19,383 bases of DNA from JAAYEV01 sp964508195 (GTDB lineage Bacteria; Bacillota; Clostridia; Ch29). A model generated the notes under the pieces. That model made no database searches, was not told the DNA's origin, and saw only the letters and a list, made by a program, of their open reading frames with translations. Position 1 is the first letter of the stretch; the number at the start of each line of letters is the position of its first letter. The stretch lies in contig CAZDSH010000025.1 of the NCBI GenBank assembly GCA_964508195.1, positions 1-19,383 on the forward strand, given 5' to 3'. Below, in pieces: positions 1-6,287 of this stretch. A program made the position numbers and the translations under genes.

Positions 1-83
1 TTTCTGCGGGCCTTCGGCGAGTTTCCTTCGCTAAACCATTTATAAGCATAGCTTCATATCCCATGGAGCAAGCGTGAGGAGCC

Positions 84-117
84 GCGGGTGTAAGCTCAGC
101 TACGGATAGCCTAATGC
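84..117. repeat. 34-bp direct repeat, copy 1
   Basis: It begins GCGGGTGTAAGCTCAGCTAC and ends AGCCTAATGC. It matches copy 2, 42 bases downstream, at 33 of 34 positions; the one difference is T107 against C149. An 8-base spacer (118-125) separates the copies. Two copies with an 8-base spacer do not fit a CRISPR array. The origin is unknown; it may be a dispersed intergenic repeat. Confidence 0.9.
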
Positions 118-125
118 CTACGTGT

Positions 126-159
126 GCGGGTGTAAGCTCAGCTACGGACAGCCTAATGC
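126..159. repeat. 34-bp direct repeat, copy 2
   Basis: Second copy of the repeat at 84-117, with one substitution (C149). The period of 42 bases is a multiple of three, but the frame that stays open across both copies (78-227) has no start codon with a ribosome binding site, so it is treated as non-coding. Confidence 0.9.
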
Positions 160-195
160 TTATGGAACAAAAGTGTATGTGGGCCTTCGCTTTAC

Positions 196-214
196 AGGGC
201 TTTAGTAAATCCCT
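196..214. promoter_or_regulatory. Imperfect 19-bp dyad upstream of the S10 promoter
   Basis: The arms AGGGCTTTA and TAAATCCCT are inverted around G205 with one mismatched pair (C200 and T210). The dyad ends one base before the candidate -35 box at 216. It could be a protein-binding site or the stem of a weak terminator for an upstream transcript, but no T-run follows. The function is a guess. Confidence 0.35.
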
Positions 215-215
215 A

Positions 216-244
216 TTGATATTTTAGGTGCGTTATTGTAAGAT
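216..244 (+). promoter_or_regulatory. Candidate sigma-A promoter P1 of the S10 operon
   Basis: TTGATA (216-221) and TAAGAT (239-244) are separated by 17 bases. They match the sigma-A consensus at 5 of 6 and 4 of 6 positions. Transcription would start near 251 and give a leader of about 200 nt before rpsJ, long enough for ribosomal-protein autoregulation. Confidence 0.45.
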
Positions 245-324
245 ATAGAAGTTGTAGCAAGGATGCGATGAACTGGAAGGTTGCCGAGGCTTTATGGGAT
301 ATTTCCAGGGAGTATGTCCACATC

Positions 325-354
325 TTGAATGGGGCGACTTTGGTTTCGTATAAA
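325..354 (+). promoter_or_regulatory. Candidate sigma-A promoter P2 of the S10 operon
   Basis: TTGAAT (325-330) and TATAAA (349-354) are separated by 18 bases and match the consensus at 4 of 6 and 5 of 6 positions. The start would fall near 361, in a T-rich stretch, giving a leader of about 90 nt. It overlaps a weak hairpin and T-run, so only one of the two readings may be real. Confidence 0.35.
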
Positions 355-407
355 ACTGTCTTTTTTAAAAAAAATAGAACGCCTGGATCAGTGTATATGG
401 AATCGGG

Positions 408-431
408 TTGCGCGTAAATAAAAACGTGCGA
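408..431 (+). promoter_or_regulatory. Hairpin just upstream of the rpsJ ribosome binding site
   Basis: TTGCGCGT (408-415) can pair with ACGTGCGA (424-431) in eight pairs, two of them G-U, around an A-rich 8-base loop. It ends five bases before the rpsJ Shine-Dalgarno at 436. A hairpin here could affect ribosome access or serve as a protein site. In E. coli the S10 leader is the target of L4; a similar role here is inference only. Confidence 0.4.
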
Positions 432-450
432 TTTTAAGGAGGTAAGTTTT

Positions 451-759
451 ATGGCTAAACAGAAAATAAGAATAAGGTTGAAGGCCTTCGATCATTCGGC
501 CCTCGATCAGTCTGCAGTAAAAATAGTAGATACTGCAAAAAAAACCGGTGCCAGGGTATCTGGCCCTATACCGCTGCCTACTGAAAAGGACGTGATAACG
601 ATACTTCGTTCCCCGCATAAGCACAAGGATTCAAGGGAACAGTTCGAAATAAGAACTCACAAAAGGCTTATAGATATTCATAATCCAAATCCTAAAACCG
701 TCGATGCGCTTATGCGCCTTGATCTGCCTGCGGGAGTAAACATAGAAATAAAATTATAG
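451..759 (+). CDS. rpsJ: 30S ribosomal protein S10
   Basis: S10 belongs to the head of the 30S subunit. In many bacteria the same protein (NusE) joins the NusB antitermination complex on rRNA operons. The 102-residue product has the family length and the conserved loop SPHKHKDSREQFE at residues 54-66, with DLPAGVNIEIKL at the C-terminus. The ATG start follows AAGGAGGT by seven bases. It is the first gene of the operon, preceded by a long leader with candidate promoters and followed by a 62-base gap holding a 26-nt dyad. Identification is certain. Confidence 0.99.
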   Translation: MAKQKIRIRLKAFDHSALDQSAVKIVDTAKKTGARVSGPIPLPTEKDVITILRSPHKHKDSREQFEIRTHKRLIDIHNPNPKTVDALMRLDLPAGVNIEIKL

Positions 760-768
760 GGCTGTTAT

Positions 769-794
769 GATTATCCAATATATATCGGATAATC
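769..794 (+). promoter_or_regulatory. 26-nt inverted repeat between rpsJ and rplC
   Basis: GATTATCC (769-776) and GGATAATC (787-794) are perfect inverted arms, and the AT-rich interior continues the symmetry so that 12 of 13 base pairs match (A777 and C786 do not). In RNA it forms an 8-bp hairpin with a loop that can pair further. There is no T-run after it, so it is not a standard terminator. It lies 15 bases before the rplC Shine-Dalgarno. RNA processing, stability or a protein site are possible roles. Confidence 0.5.
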
Positions 795-821
795 CGCTAA
801 TAAGTTTTGGAGGTGCAACAA

Positions 822-1451
822 ATGGAGAAGGGTATTCTGGGCAAAAAAGTCGGCATGACCCAGGTGTTTGACGAGGACGGTAATATTATTCCGGTTACAG
901 TTGTAAAGGTCGGACCGGTGAAGGTGGTACAGAAGAAAACCGTTGAAAAAGATGGATATGCAGCGATACAAATAGGTTTTGGCAACGTAAAACCCATAAG
1001 GATTAATAAACCGGTAAAGGGCCATTTTGATAAGGGCGGCGTGGAATATAGGAAATATCTAAGGGAGCTGCGCCTTAAAAACACCGACGGCTATGAGGTG
1101 GGGCAGGAAATAAAGGTGGATATTTTCAAAGAAGGTGAAAAGGTCGATGTAGCGGGAACATCTAAGGGCAAAGGTTTTCAAGGCGTTATAAAGAGATGGA
1201 ACCAAAGCCGTGGCCCCATGACCCGTGGTTCGAAATATCACAGAGGTGTAGGTGCCCTAGGGGGCTCCGCTACTCCGGGTAAAACCTTTAAGGGCAGGAA
1301 TATGCCCGGTAGGATGGGCGGCGAAAGGGTAACTGTACAGAATCTAGAAGTCGTGAAAGTGGACCCGGAACATGATTTGATGCTGCTAAAAGGCGCGGTA
1401 CCGGGGCCTAAGGGCGGACTGCTTATAATAAAAGATTCAGTGAAAGCATAA
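822..1451 (+). CDS. rplC: 50S ribosomal protein L3
   Basis: L3 is an early-assembling 23S rRNA binder whose extended loop reaches toward the peptidyl transferase centre. The 209-residue product opens with KGILGKKVGMTQVF and carries GTSKGKGFQG (112-121) and the signature GRMGGERVTVQNLEV (163-177). The central loop reads WNQSRGPMTRGSKYHRG. I chose ATG 822 because GGAGG lies eight bases upstream; an in-frame TTG at 807 overlaps that site and would add five residues with no homology. Second gene of the S10 operon. Identification is certain. Confidence 0.99.
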   Translation: MEKGILGKKVGMTQVFDEDGNIIPVTVVKVGPVKVVQKKTVEKDGYAAIQIGFGNVKPIRINKPVKGHFDKGGVEYRKYLRELRLKNTDGYEVGQEIKVDIFKEGEKVDVAGTSKGKGFQGVIKRWNQSRGPMTRGSKYHRGVGALGGSATPGKTFKGRNMPGRMGGERVTVQNLEVVKVDPEHDLMLLKGAVPGPKGGLLIIKDSVKA

Positions 1452-1478
1452 AAGGATTTGCAGAAAGGAGGAAGGGAT

Positions 1479-2108
1479 ATGCCTAAGGTAGCAATTTATA
1501 ATATCGAAGGACAGCAGGTGGGTGAAAGGGAGCTAAAGGACGAAATTTTCGGCGTACCGGTAAACGGGCCGTTACTGCATCAGGCGGTGCAGGTATATCT
1601 GGCTAACCAAAGACAAAGGATTCAATCCGTTAAAACAAGGGCGGATAAAAGAGGCGGCGGTAGGAAACCCTGGAGGCAGAAGGGTACCGGAAGGGCAAGG
1701 CACGGAAGCATACGTTCACCCCAGTGGACCGGGGGAGGAGTAGTGTTCGCCCCAAAACCAAGGGATTATACGCAGAAGTTTCCGGCAAAAATGCGCAAAC
1801 GGGCGTTATTGTCCGCTTTAAGTTCTAAGGCACGAAACGACGAAATTATTGTATTAGACGATTTGACTATGGAAAAACCTAAAACCGCTTTTATTTATGG
1901 CGTACTTAAGAATCTCAAAGTCGGGAAGAAGACCCTGATGGTATTCAAGGACAGGGACGGGGTTGTGCTTAAGTCTATTAGAAATATTCCCAACGTTAAA
2001 GGGGCCTCTGCAGGTAGCCTTAACGTATACGATATTCTTAAATATGACACGTTTTTGATAACTGAGGAGGCATTACAAGAGGTCGAGGAGGTGTACAAAA
2101 ATGAATGA
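1479..2108 (+). CDS. rplD: 50S ribosomal protein L4
   Basis: L4 binds domain I of 23S rRNA, and its basic loop lines the exit-tunnel constriction together with L22. In E. coli it also represses its own operon; whether that holds here is unknown. The 209-residue product has the loop at about residues 52-87, including GGGRKPWRQKGTGRARHGS. The start ATG 1479 is seven bases after AAAGGAGG; an in-frame TTG at 1458 precedes that site and is rejected. The stop overlaps the rplW start by 8 nt, which suggests translational coupling. Confidence 0.99.
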   Translation: MPKVAIYNIEGQQVGERELKDEIFGVPVNGPLLHQAVQVYLANQRQRIQSVKTRADKRGGGRKPWRQKGTGRARHGSIRSPQWTGGGVVFAPKPRDYTQKFPAKMRKRALLSALSSKARNDEIIVLDDLTMEKPKTAFIYGVLKNLKVGKKTLMVFKDRDGVVLKSIRNIPNVKGASAGSLNVYDILKYDTFLITEEALQEVEEVYKNE

Positions 2109-2391
2109 ACCCCAAGATATAATCATGCGGCCTATTATAACGGAAAGAAGCATGAAGGATATGGAGCATAACAAGTACACCTTTGTTGTGGACAAGAGAG
2201 CTAACAAAATAGAGATAAAAAAAGCAGTAGAGGAACTATTCGACGTAAAGGTGGAAAGGGTAAATATTGTAAACTATATGGGCAAATTGAGAAGAATGGG
2301 TAGAAATATAGGCAGGAAAGCAAGTTGGAAGAAAGCCTTCGTAAAGCTAACGAAGGATAGCAAAAAAATAGAATTTTTCGAAGGAATGTAG
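2101..2391 (+). CDS. rplW: 50S ribosomal protein L23
   Basis: L23 sits beside the tunnel exit and is the docking point for trigger factor and SRP in bacteria. The 96-residue product has the family opening IIMRPIITERS (7-17), then KYTFVVDKRANKIEIKKAVEELF, and a basic loop around residues 60-78 that enters the rRNA. GAGGAGG lies inside the end of rplD and the ATG overlaps the rplD stop by 8 nt, so the two are probably translated in a coupled way. Nothing is unusual. Confidence 0.98.
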   Translation: MNEPQDIIMRPIITERSMKDMEHNKYTFVVDKRANKIEIKKAVEELFDVKVERVNIVNYMGKLRRMGRNIGRKASWKKAFVKLTKDSKKIEFFEGM

Positions 2392-2410
2392 ATGTAAGGA
2401 GGGAAAACAG

Positions 2411-3241
2411 ATGACAGTTAAAAAGTTCAGACCAACCTCCCCGGGTACAAGGCATATGACAGTTTTGGATTATTCAAATATTACGACGGATAAGCCGGAA
2501 AAATCCCTCTTATCGGATTTAAAAAAAGCCGGAGGAAGGAACGTATACGGTAGAATAACGGCCCGAAACAGAGGAGGCGGACATAAAAGGAAATATAGGA
2601 TTATTGATTTTAAAAGGAATAAGGATAATATACCTGCAAGGGTTGCAACTATCGAATACGATCCAAACAGATCTGCAAATATAGCGCTCCTTAACTATGT
2701 CGACGGCGAGAAACGCTATATCCTCGCACCTCTAGGCGTTAAAGTGGGCGATACCGTTGTATCCGGTAGTGACGTTGATATAAAGCCGGGTAACGCCCTA
2801 CCGCTTTTAAATATTCCCTTAGGGACTATTGTGCACAATGTAGAATTAAAAGCTGGGAAAGGGGCCCAATTGGCAAGATCCGCCGGCAATTCCGCACAGG
2901 TTGTGGCAAAAGAAGATGGTTATGTCCAGATAAGGCTCCCCTCCGGCGAGGTACGGATGGTACGGCAGGAGTGCAGGGCGACGGTAGGACAGATCGGCAA
3001 CCTAGAACATGAAAACATTACCCTGGGTAAAGCCGGTAAGAAGCGGCATTTAGGTTTTAGGCCCTCGGTCCGTGGTTCGGCTAAAAACCCCGCAGATCAC
3101 CCCCACGGCGGCGGCGAAGGTAAAGCGCCTATTGGTATGCCTGCGCCGGTTACACCCTGGGGTAAACCTACAATAGGTTATAAAACGAGGAAGAAGAAAA
3201 AGGATAGCGATAGGTTTATCATTAGACGTCGCAAAAAGTAA
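2411..3241 (+). CDS. rplB: 50S ribosomal protein L2
   Basis: L2 is a primary 23S rRNA binder required for subunit association and for peptidyl transferase activity. The product is 276 residues, the usual length. It has GGRNVYGRITARNRGGGHKR near the N-terminus (an OB-fold), an SH3-like middle with VRMVRQECRATVGQIGN, and the highly conserved DHPHGGGEG (229-237), containing the histidines near the peptidyl transferase centre, before a very basic tail. Its ATG is preceded by AAGGAGGG. Identification is certain. Confidence 0.99.
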   Translation: MTVKKFRPTSPGTRHMTVLDYSNITTDKPEKSLLSDLKKAGGRNVYGRITARNRGGGHKRKYRIIDFKRNKDNIPARVATIEYDPNRSANIALLNYVDGEKRYILAPLGVKVGDTVVSGSDVDIKPGNALPLLNIPLGTIVHNVELKAGKGAQLARSAGNSAQVVAKEDGYVQIRLPSGEVRMVRQECRATVGQIGNLEHENITLGKAGKKRHLGFRPSVRGSAKNPADHPHGGGEGKAPIGMPAPVTPWGKPTIGYKTRKKKKDSDRFIIRRRKK

Positions 3242-3267
3242 GAAAAGAAAAGGAGGAAATATTCGTT

Positions 3268-3552
3268 ATGGGAAGGTCAATTAAAAAGGGACCCTATGTT
3301 CAGCCTAAGCTGTTAAAAAGAATAGAAGAGATGAATAAAAAGAACGAGAAAAAGGTTCTTAAAACTTGGTCAAGGGCATCGACTATCTTCCCGCAAATGG
3401 TAGGTCATACTATCGCGGTACATGATGGAAGGAAACATGTGCCTATTTATATAACAGAGGAGATGGTAGGCCATAAGCTGGGCGAATTTGCGCCTACGAG
3501 AACATTCCGAGGTCATGGTTCCCATACTGAAAGATCAACATTACTCAAGTAA
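3268..3552 (+). CDS. rpsS: 30S ribosomal protein S19
   Basis: S19 sits in the 30S head, pairs with S13 and contacts the A-site side of the decoding region. The 94-residue product starts MGRSIKKGPYV and carries MVGHKLGEFAPTRTF at residues 66-80 followed by RGHGSH, all typical of the family. AAAGGAGG lies ten bases before the ATG. The gene falls between rplB and rplV, the standard order. Confidence 0.99.
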   Translation: MGRSIKKGPYVQPKLLKRIEEMNKKNEKKVLKTWSRASTIFPQMVGHTIAVHDGRKHVPIYITEEMVGHKLGEFAPTRTFRGHGSHTERSTLLK

Positions 3553-3572
3553 ACTGGAAGGAGGGTGTACCG

Positions 3573-3908
3573 GTGGAGGCAAAAGCCCATGTTAAATACG
3601 TTAGAATATCACCCCGTAAAGTTGAGATAGTTTTAGATCATATAAGGGGTAAAAAAATAGATGAGGCCCTGGCAATACTACAGTATTTGCCCCATAAGGG
3701 CGCAAGGATAACGGAAAAGCTAATAAATTCCGCCGTAGCCAATGCGGAAAATAACCATGATATGCTTAGAGAAAATTTGTACGTTGATAAGATATATGCA
3801 AACCAGGGGCCTACGCTAAAAAGGTATAAGCCAAGGGCCCAGGGCAGAGCAGATCTGATACGTAAAAGGAGCACCCATATATCTGTGGTCCTTAAAGAAA
3901 AACAGTAA
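3573..3908 (+). CDS. rplV: 50S ribosomal protein L22
   Basis: L22 binds several 23S rRNA domains, and its long beta-hairpin forms part of the exit tunnel near the macrolide site. The 111-residue product has AKYVRISPRK-like sequence (VKYVRISPRKVE) near the start and the tunnel hairpin around residues 79-104, with LKRYKPRAQGRA and the RSTHISVVL end. The start is GTG at 3573, with GGAGGG upstream; no ATG fits. Length and sequence are normal. Confidence 0.98.
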   Translation: MEAKAHVKYVRISPRKVEIVLDHIRGKKIDEALAILQYLPHKGARITEKLINSAVANAENNHDMLRENLYVDKIYANQGPTLKRYKPRAQGRADLIRKRSTHISVVLKEKQ

Positions 3909-3923
3909 AAGGAGGGAAGCTAA

Positions 3924-4571
3924 ATGGGCCAGAAAGTTAATCCCCATGGACTTCGGGTGGGCATAATAAAGGACTGGAGTTCAAAATGGTATTCGAATAA
4001 AAGGGATTTTTCAGACCTCTTAATAGAGGATAGAAATATAAGATTGCACGTTAAAAACAAATTCTATACTTCCGGTATTTCCCTTATAGAAATAGAACGG
4101 GCTGCCAATAGAGTTAGGGTTACGGTATACACAGCTAAACCAGGGATGGTAATAGGAAAAGGTGGTTCCGGAGTAGAGGATTTGAAAAAAGAATTAGAGG
4201 CTATGACCGGTAAGAATGTGCTGATAAATATTATCGAGATTAAGGTACCGGAGCTCGATGCGCAGCTCGTAGCGGAGAATATAGCATCCCAGCTTGAGAG
4301 AAGGGTATCCTTCCGGAGGGCTATGAAACAATCAATACAGCGTACCCTGCGTTCCGGGGCAAAGGGCATTAAGACTATGGTTTCCGGCAGGCTAGGCGGA
4401 GCTGAAATAGCAAGGAGCGAAGGGTATAGCGAGGGAACTATACCGTTGCAGACATTAAGGGCCGATATAGATTATGGTTTTGCTGAGGCGGATACTACCT
4501 ATGGCAAGATCGGCGTTAAAGTATGGATATATAAGGGAGAAATACTGCGTAAAGCAAAAAGTGAAGACTAG
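3924..4571 (+). CDS. rpsC: 30S ribosomal protein S3
   Basis: S3 lies at the mRNA entry side of the 30S head and, with S4 and S5, forms the helicase-like entry tunnel. The 215-residue product starts MGQKVNPHGLRVG and has a type II KH domain with the GxxG loop GKGG at residues 78-81, then the C-terminal domain with SGRLGGAEIARSE. AAGGAGGG precedes the ATG. Family length and order are normal. Confidence 0.99.
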   Translation: MGQKVNPHGLRVGIIKDWSSKWYSNKRDFSDLLIEDRNIRLHVKNKFYTSGISLIEIERAANRVRVTVYTAKPGMVIGKGGSGVEDLKKELEAMTGKNVLINIIEIKVPELDAQLVAENIASQLERRVSFRRAMKQSIQRTLRSGAKGIKTMVSGRLGGAEIARSEGYSEGTIPLQTLRADIDYGFAEADTTYGKIGVKVWIYKGEILRKAKSED

Positions 4572-4598
4572 GGATTTGTAAGGGAGGAGGAAGACCAA

Positions 4599-5036
4599 AT
4601 GTTGATACCCAAAAGGGTTAAGCGCCGAAAGGTCCAAAGGGGAAGAATGAAAGGAAAGGCAATGCGTGGCAGTACCATAGCGTACGGCCAGTACGGCCTG
4701 AAGGCAATTGAACCTGGATGGATCACTTCCAATCAAATAGAAGCGGCAAGGATAGCTATGACCAGATACATTAAAAGGGGCGGAAAGGTCTGGATTAAAA
4801 TATTCCCTGATAAGCCCATTACCCAAAAACCCGCTGAGACTAGGATGGGTTCCGGTAAAGGGGCCCCTGAATATTGGGTAGCCGTGGTAAAGCCCGGAAG
4901 GATTATGTTTGAGATAGCCGGCGTAAGCGAAGATATCGCCAGGGAAGCTATGCGTCTGGCTATGCATAAACTGCCTATTAAATGTAGATTTGTAAAACGT
5001 GATGAAATGGGTGGTGGTGAAGCAAATGAAAGCTAA
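4599..5036 (+). CDS. rplP: 50S ribosomal protein L16
   Basis: L16 organizes the A site and the elbow-contact region of the 50S subunit. The 145-residue product starts MLIPKRVKRRKVQRGRMKG and contains the conserved loop RMGSGKG at residues 82-88, which reaches toward the peptidyl transferase centre. GGGAGGAGG lies upstream of the ATG. The last 11 nt overlap the start of rpmC, so rplP and rpmC are probably translationally coupled. Confidence 0.98.
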   Translation: MLIPKRVKRRKVQRGRMKGKAMRGSTIAYGQYGLKAIEPGWITSNQIEAARIAMTRYIKRGGKVWIKIFPDKPITQKPAETRMGSGKGAPEYWVAVVKPGRIMFEIAGVSEDIAREAMRLAMHKLPIKCRFVKRDEMGGGEANES

Positions 5037-5229
5037 AGAGGTCAGGGAGATGACTGCTCAGGAATTGGAACAAAAGGCCCAGGAATTAAAAGGAGAACTT
5101 TTTAACCTCAGATTTCAACTTGCTACGGGACAGCTAGATAATCCTATGAGAATAAAACAGGTAAGAAAGTCTATTGCCAGAATAAAGACTGTCTTACGTG
5201 AAAGGGAACTTAAAAGCTCCAGAGCTTAA
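5026..5229 (+). CDS. rpmC: 50S ribosomal protein L29
   Basis: L29 is a small helical-hairpin protein beside L23 at the tunnel exit. From ATG 5026 the product is 67 residues, with the core LFNLRFQLATGQLDNP at residues 25-40 and a basic second helix. An upstream in-frame ATG at 4999 would add nine residues not found in the family (MMKWVVVKQ) and deeper overlap with rplP. The chosen start gives the usual MKAKEVREMT opening and an 11-nt overlap. The upstream SD is the weak GGTGGTGA, consistent with coupling to rplP. Confidence 0.97.
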   Translation: MKAKEVREMTAQELEQKAQELKGELFNLRFQLATGQLDNPMRIKQVRKSIARIKTVLRERELKSSRA

Positions 5230-5255
5230 TTCCCTTTAAGGAAGGAGGAGAATAT

Positions 5256-5510
5256 ATGATGCGTGGCAACAGGAAAGTAAGGATAGGCAAAGTGATCAGT
5301 GATAAGATGGAGAAAACCATAGTCGTGGCAGTGGAAACTTTAGTGAGGCATCCGCTCTATGGCAAAACAATAAAACGAACCAGAAAATTTAAAGCCCATG
5401 ACGAAAATAATGAATGTTCTATCGGGGACAGGGTGAGAATTATGGAGACTAGGCCCATGAGCCGGGAAAAAAGGTGGAGGCTTGTTGAAATAATAGAAAA
5501 AGCACAATAA
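5256..5510 (+). CDS. rpsQ: 30S ribosomal protein S17
   Basis: S17 is an OB-fold primary binder of 16S rRNA in the 30S body. The 84-residue product has RKVRIGKVISDKMEKTIVV near the start, RHPLYGK at about 31-37 and the family signature GDRVRIMETRPMSREKRW at 57-74. Two adjacent ATG codons (5256 and 5259) could start it; the first is seven bases after AAGGAGGA. Last gene of the classical S10 group, followed by rplN after 32 bases. Confidence 0.98.
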   Translation: MMRGNRKVRIGKVISDKMEKTIVVAVETLVRHPLYGKTIKRTRKFKAHDENNECSIGDRVRIMETRPMSREKRWRLVEIIEKAQ

Positions 5511-5542
5511 ACAACTATGTTTGCCGGAAGGAGGTATTTCCG

Positions 5543-5911
5543 ATGATACAGACTGAATCCCGCCTTAAGGTAGCTGATAATTCCGGTGCGAAAGAATTGC
5601 TTTGTATACGGGTTATCGGTGGTTCGGGCAAAAGATATGCTAACGTGGGGGATATAATAGTTGCCACTGTTAAACATGCAACACCCGGCGGTGTTGTAAG
5701 TAAAGGGGACATCGTAAGGGCAGTGGTGGTTAGGACAAAAAGCGGCGTTACGAGGATCGATGGAAGTACAATAAAATTTGATGAAAATGCTGCAGTTATT
5801 ATAAAAGAAGACCAGCAACCGAGCGGAACAAGGATATTCGGTCCTGTTGCCAGGGAACTAAGAGAAAAGGACTTCATGAAAATAGTTTCCCTCGCACCAG
5901 AAGTTCTCTAA
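5543..5911 (+). CDS. rplN: 50S ribosomal protein L14
   Basis: L14 lies at the subunit interface, contacts 16S helix 14 and is the binding site of the silencing factor RsfS in many bacteria. The 122-residue product starts MIQTESRLKVADNSGAKELL and ends with GTRIFGPVARELR (95-107) and the KIVSLAPEVL tail, a full-length match to the family. AAGGAGG precedes the ATG. First gene of the spc group; there is no promoter-like gap, so it is likely read from the S10 promoter. Confidence 0.99.
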   Translation: MIQTESRLKVADNSGAKELLCIRVIGGSGKRYANVGDIIVATVKHATPGGVVSKGDIVRAVVVRTKSGVTRIDGSTIKFDENAAVIIKEDQQPSGTRIFGPVARELREKDFMKIVSLAPEVL

Positions 5912-5928
5912 CGAAGGAGGTGTCTGGC

Positions 5929-6261
5929 TTGAAAGGCAAAAGAAAAATGCATGTCAAAAAGGGGGATACGGTAGAACTTATCTCCGGAAAAGATAGAGGC
6001 AAAACGGGTAAGGTTTTGACGGTCTTCCCTAAGACGAATCGCGTAATAGTAGAAGGAATAAACATGCTTACAAAACATGTAAAACCCAGTCAGGAGATGC
6101 AACAAGGAGGTATAATCCATCAGGAGGGGCCGGTGCATGGTTCTAACGTGTTGATATATTGCCCAAAATGCAAACGGGGAAGAAGGGCCGGCAAAAAAAT
6201 ACTAAAGGATGGCACTAGAGTACGGGTTTGTAGAACCTGTGGCGAAACTCTTGATAAATAA
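5929..6261 (+). CDS. rplX: 50S ribosomal protein L24 with CxxC pairs
   Basis: L24 starts 50S assembly and sits near the tunnel exit. It has a KOW motif at the N-terminus (VKKGDTVELISGKDRGKTGK, residues 9-28). The C-terminal half has C78-P-K-C81 and C101-R-T-C104, a zinc-ribbon-like arrangement common in Gram-positive L24. I chose TTG 5929 because GAAGGAGG lies eight bases upstream; GTG 5920 overlaps that site and ATG 5947 is too far. That gives 110 residues. Confidence 0.96.
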   Translation: MKGKRKMHVKKGDTVELISGKDRGKTGKVLTVFPKTNRVIVEGINMLTKHVKPSQEMQQGGIIHQEGPVHGSNVLIYCPKCKRGRRAGKKILKDGTRVRVCRTCGETLDK

Positions 6262-6287
6262 AGGGTTAAGTGAAGGAGGTAAGTCGC

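Larger units (their letters stand above)
1..450. other. Non-coding region upstream of the S10 operon
   Basis: No convincing gene is visible in these 450 bases on either strand. The first 190 bases contain two copies of a 34-bp direct repeat and further short similarities, for example GGGCCTTCG at 8-16 and again at 181-189. Bases 196-214 form an imperfect dyad, followed by a candidate promoter at 216-244 and a second at 325-354. The rest is a leader with several hairpins, ending in the strong Shine-Dalgarno AAGGAGGT at 436-443 of rpsJ. In many Firmicutes tuf lies just upstream of rpsJ, but no tuf 3' end is seen here. Confidence 0.8.

Noticed and set aside
84..159. Possible CRISPR array
   Set aside because: Only two repeat units, an 8-base spacer, and no cas genes.
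78..227. A frame open across both 34-bp repeats, where the single difference (GAT against GAC) is synonymous
   Set aside because: No start codon with an SD, a stop at 75-77 just before it, only about 49 codons, and one substitution is too little to show selection.
361..372. TTTTTTAAAAAA as a terminator of an upstream gene
   Set aside because: The preceding hairpin is weak and broken by an internal loop, and no upstream gene is visible; kept only as a possible attenuator.
4455..4967. 170-codon open frame on the minus strand
   Set aside because: It lies opposite rpsC and rplP, which are certain; no SD and no recognizable domain. It is a shadow frame.
5357..5818. 153-codon open frame on the minus strand
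   Set aside because: It covers the end of rpsQ and most of rplN on the other strand, with odd composition and no SD.
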